From assembly GCF_008704795.1 (NCBI RefSeq), contig NZ_CP023690.1:4412501-4476500 (forward strand): a stretch of DNA of 64,000 bases, given 5' to 3'. Below, one piece after another: positions 62,112 to 64,000 of this stretch (position 1 is its first letter; each line of letters starts with the position of its first letter). This DNA comes from Streptomyces spectabilis (GTDB lineage Bacteria; Actinomycetota; Actinomycetes; Streptomycetales; Streptomycetaceae). Made by a program: the position numbers and the translations under genes. The notes under the pieces are model-generated. The model saw only the letters and a list, made by a program, of their open reading frames with translations, had not been told where the DNA came from and made no database searches.

Positions 62112-62128
62112 TCTGACTAAGCGTCAGT
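62112..62128. promoter_or_regulatory. Regulon operator, second of a tandem pair
   Basis: TCTGACT-AAG-CGTCAGT, 94 bases upstream of the ATG at 62223. The 24-base spacing places both sites about two helical turns apart on nearly the same face. Confidence 0.72.
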
Positions 62129-62222
62129 TACGAGTCCCGGCACTGTCGCAGCCGCCCGCGGCCCCCGTCCACCGGGGCCCGGCCGGCCCAGTCGTCGCTG
62201 TCACACAGGAGCGGGCGTACCG

Positions 62223-64000
62223 ATGCTTGGATCGACGTACGGCACCTTCACCTCCGACCCCCGCCGCGCACGCGCCGTCGCCTGCGGCAACCTCCCCGCC
62301 GCCACCGTCCACGGCCGTGCCGCCACCCCCGGAGACCTGGACGTCAGCGGGCGCCCGCTGTACGCCGACGCCCCCGATCTCGACCGCTTCTTCCGGCCGG
62401 AAACCGTCGCCGTCATCGGCGCGTCCGACGCCGAGGGGCGGCCCCACACCGGCATCACCCGCAAGCTCGTCGACTGGGCCGGGCGCGTCGGCGCCCGTCT
62501 GTACCCGGTGCACCCCACCCGGCCCGCCGTCTTCGGCATCCCCTGCGCCCGCTCGGTCGCGGACCTGCCGGGCCCCGTCGACGTGGCGGTCGTCCTGGTG
62601 CGCGACCCGCTGCCCGTCGTCGAGGAACTCGCCGAGGCCAAGGCGCGCTTCGCGGTCGTCTTCGCCTCCGGCTTCGCCGAGACCGGCGCGGCGGGCGCCG
62701 CCGCGCAGGCCCGGCTCGCCGCCGCCGTGAGCCGCTCGGGCCTGCGCCTGCTCGGCCCGAACACCAACCTCAACGCCTTCGAGGAGTTCCGCGAGGACCT
62801 CCAAGGCCCCGCCATCGCCCTCATCACCCAGTCCGGCCACCAGGGCCGCCCCCTGTTCACCCTCCAGGAGCTGGGCATCCGCCTCTCCCACTGGGCGCCC
62901 ACCGGCAACGAGGCCGATCTGGAGACCGCCGACTTCGTCTCGTACTTCGCCGAGCAGCCGGACGTCGGCGCCATCGCCGCGTACGTGGAGGGCCTCAAGG
63001 ACGGCCGCGCCTTCCTGCTCGCCGCCGACCGGGCCGCCCGGCGCGGCGTCCCGGTCGTCGCCGTCAAGGTCGGCCGCACCGAGACCGGCGCCCGCACGGC
63101 CGCGTCCCACACCGGCAAGCTGACCGGTGCCGACACCGTCGTGGACGCGGCGATGCGGCAGTTCGGCGTGATACGCGTCGACGGGCTCGACGAACTCCAG
63201 GACACCGCGGCCCTGTTGGCCCGTGCCCGGCCGCCCCGCGCGGACGGCGTGGCCGTCTACTCGATCTCCGGCGGCACGGGCGCGCACTTCGCCGACCTCG
63301 CGACGGCTGCGGGCCTCAGTCTGCCGACGCTCGCGGAGCCGAAGCAGACCGAGCTCCACCAGTGGATCCCGCACTATCTGAACGTCTCCAACCCCATCGA
63401 CAACGGCGGCCACCCCGTCGGCGACTGGCGCGGCCGCAAGATCATCGACGCGATCCTGGCCGACCCCGCGATCGGCGTCCTGATCTGCCCCATCACGGGT
63501 CCGTTCCCGCCGATGAGCGACCGCCTCGCCGAGGACCTGGTCGCCGCGGCGGAGGAGACGGACAAGCTGATCTGCGTGGTCTGGGGCTCCCCGGTGGGCA
63601 CGGAGGAGGCCTACCGCTCCACGCTGCTCGGCTCGTCCCGCGTCGCCACCTTCCGCACCTTCGCCAACTGCGTCACGGCCGTGCGCGCGTACGTGGACCA
63701 CCACCGCTTCACCACGGCCTACCGCTCCCCCTTCGACGAGGCGCCGCGCACCGCCTCGCCCTCCTCCCGCAAGGCCGAGGCCCTGATGCGCCCCGGCCAG
63801 CTGCTCAGCGAGCACGCCGGGAAGCAGCTCCTGCGCGCGTACGGCATCCGCGTGCCGCGCGAGCAGCTCGTCACCAGCGCGGCCGGGGCCGTGCGCGCCG
63901 CCGGGCAGGTCGGCTACCCCGTCGTCATGAAGGCCTCCGGCGCGCGCATCGCCCACAAGACCGAACTCGGCCTCGTCCGGATCGGCCTGACCTCCGCGAG
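62223..64000 (+). CDS. NDP-forming acyl-CoA synthetase (acetate-CoA ligase type), C-terminus cut by window edge
   Basis: 592 residues visible from ATG 62223 (AGGAG 12 bases upstream). Order: CoA-binding Rossmann domain (E-T-V-A-V-I-G-A-S near residue 61), succinyl-CoA synthetase-like domains (T-Q-S-G-H, S-H-T-G-K-L with its conserved His), then the start of the ATP-grasp domain (G-Y-P-V-V-M-K-A-S) where the window ends. It would activate an acid through a phosphohistidine. Controlled by the tandem operators at 62088 and 62112. Confidence 0.85.
   Translation, partial: MLGSTYGTFTSDPRRARAVACGNLPAATVHGRAATPGDLDVSGRPLYADAPDLDRFFRPETVAVIGASDAEGRPHTGITRKLVDWAGRVGARLYPVHPTRPAVFGIPCARSVADLPGPVDVAVVLVRDPLPVVEELAEAKARFAVVFASGFAETGAAGAAAQARLAAAVSRSGLRLLGPNTNLNAFEEFREDLQGPAIALITQSGHQGRPLFTLQELGIRLSHWAPTGNEADLETADFVSYFAEQPDVGAIAAYVEGLKDGRAFLLAADRAARRGVPVVAVKVGRTETGARTAASHTGKLTGADTVVDAAMRQFGVIRVDGLDELQDTAALLARARPPRADGVAVYSISGGTGAHFADLATAAGLSLPTLAEPKQTELHQWIPHYLNVSNPIDNGGHPVGDWRGRKIIDAILADPAIGVLICPITGPFPPMSDRLAEDLVAAAEETDKLICVVWGSPVGTEEAYRSTLLGSSRVATFRTFANCVTAVRAYVDHHRFTTAYRSPFDEAPRTASPSSRKAEALMRPGQLLSEHAGKQLLRAYGIRVPREQLVTSAAGAVRAAGQVGYPVVMKASGARIAHKTELGLVRIGLTSA

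Larger units (their letters stand above)
61895..62222. other. Intergenic region with two operators upstream of the CoA ligase
   Basis: 328 bases without a gene. Besides the two operators at 62088 and 62112, I see only GC-rich sequence and no conserved small frame. Confidence 0.6.

Noticed and set aside
1..64000. tRNA, rRNA, insertion sequences or an integrase with att sites
   Set aside because: I looked for cloverleaf-like segments, transposase motifs and flanking repeats and found none that hold up.

Overview
The window is high-GC actinobacterial chromosome, almost certainly Streptomyces. The evidence is strong third-position GC, frequent GTG and TTG starts, several XRE/DUF5753 plus DUF397 modules, a CofGH-type fbiC, and above all an afsR, afsS and afsK locus with a kbpA-like gene upstream of afsK. 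From memory, the order dac, GPP34, XRE ... fbiC ... afsR, afsS, afsK, kbpA, tetR follows the S. coelicolor chromosome around SCO4441 to SCO4421. I saw no tRNA, rRNA, IS element or CRISPR array.

Layout. 1-5.2 kb: a D-Ala-D-Ala carboxypeptidase cut by the left edge, a GPP34 protein and a first XRE/DUF397 pair. 5.3-14.4 kb: a hypothetical gene divergent from an SDR, a sodium/solute symporter, a GlxA regulator overlapping a secreted DJ-1 protein, a probably dead ADP-ribosylglycohydrolase homologue, a VOC protein, an MmyB-type regulator and a methyltransferase. 14.4-20.9 kb: two more XRE/DUF5753 modules with small partners, an H-type lectin, and a broken gene. 21-26.4 kb: two tandem secreted FG-GAP proteins, a TetR/NmrA divergent pair, a VOC and a cupin protein. 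26.5-39.9 kb: fbiC for the F420 chromophore, a PHP hydrolase, and a leftward block of oxidoreductases and amidohydrolases. 40.2-44.4 kb: afsR, afsS and a second secreted peptide with the same repeat. 44.5-49.1 kb: a CoA ligase divergent from an operon of lipid-transfer thiolase, DUF35 protein and enoyl-CoA hydratase. 49.1-51.0 kb: low-complexity repeats without a credible gene. 51.0-55.4 kb: afsK, kbpA-like, tetR. 55.5-64 kb: acyl-CoA dehydrogenase, deazaflavin-dependent reductase, thiolase, DUF35, flavin monooxygenase and a CoA ligase cut by the right edge.

How the parts fit. The central unexpected signal is a 17-bp inverted repeat, TCTGACG-N3-CGTCAGA. Eleven copies lie between about 6.3 and 62.1 kb, nearly all just upstream of genes of one chemical type: CoA ligases, acyl-CoA dehydrogenase, Ltp2-like thiolases with DUF35 partners, SDRs, luciferase-like oxidoreductases and amidohydrolases. 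This looks like a scattered TetR-type regulon for breakdown of a lipid or isoprenoid/steroid-like acid. It is interleaved with the afsK-afsR-afsS circuit and depends partly on F420, whose chromophore fbiC in the same window makes. The regulator is not proven; the TetR gene at 54.7 kb is the only nearby candidate apart from the one serving NmrA at 24 kb.

The afs locus also differs from what I remember of S. coelicolor. AfsR carries a roughly 90-residue Gly/Ala collagen-like insertion near its N-terminus, a perfect 15-bp hairpin sits in the afsS leader, a second exported GDGHFP peptide follows afsS, and about 6.7 kb of catabolic genes and repeats lies between that peptide and afsK.
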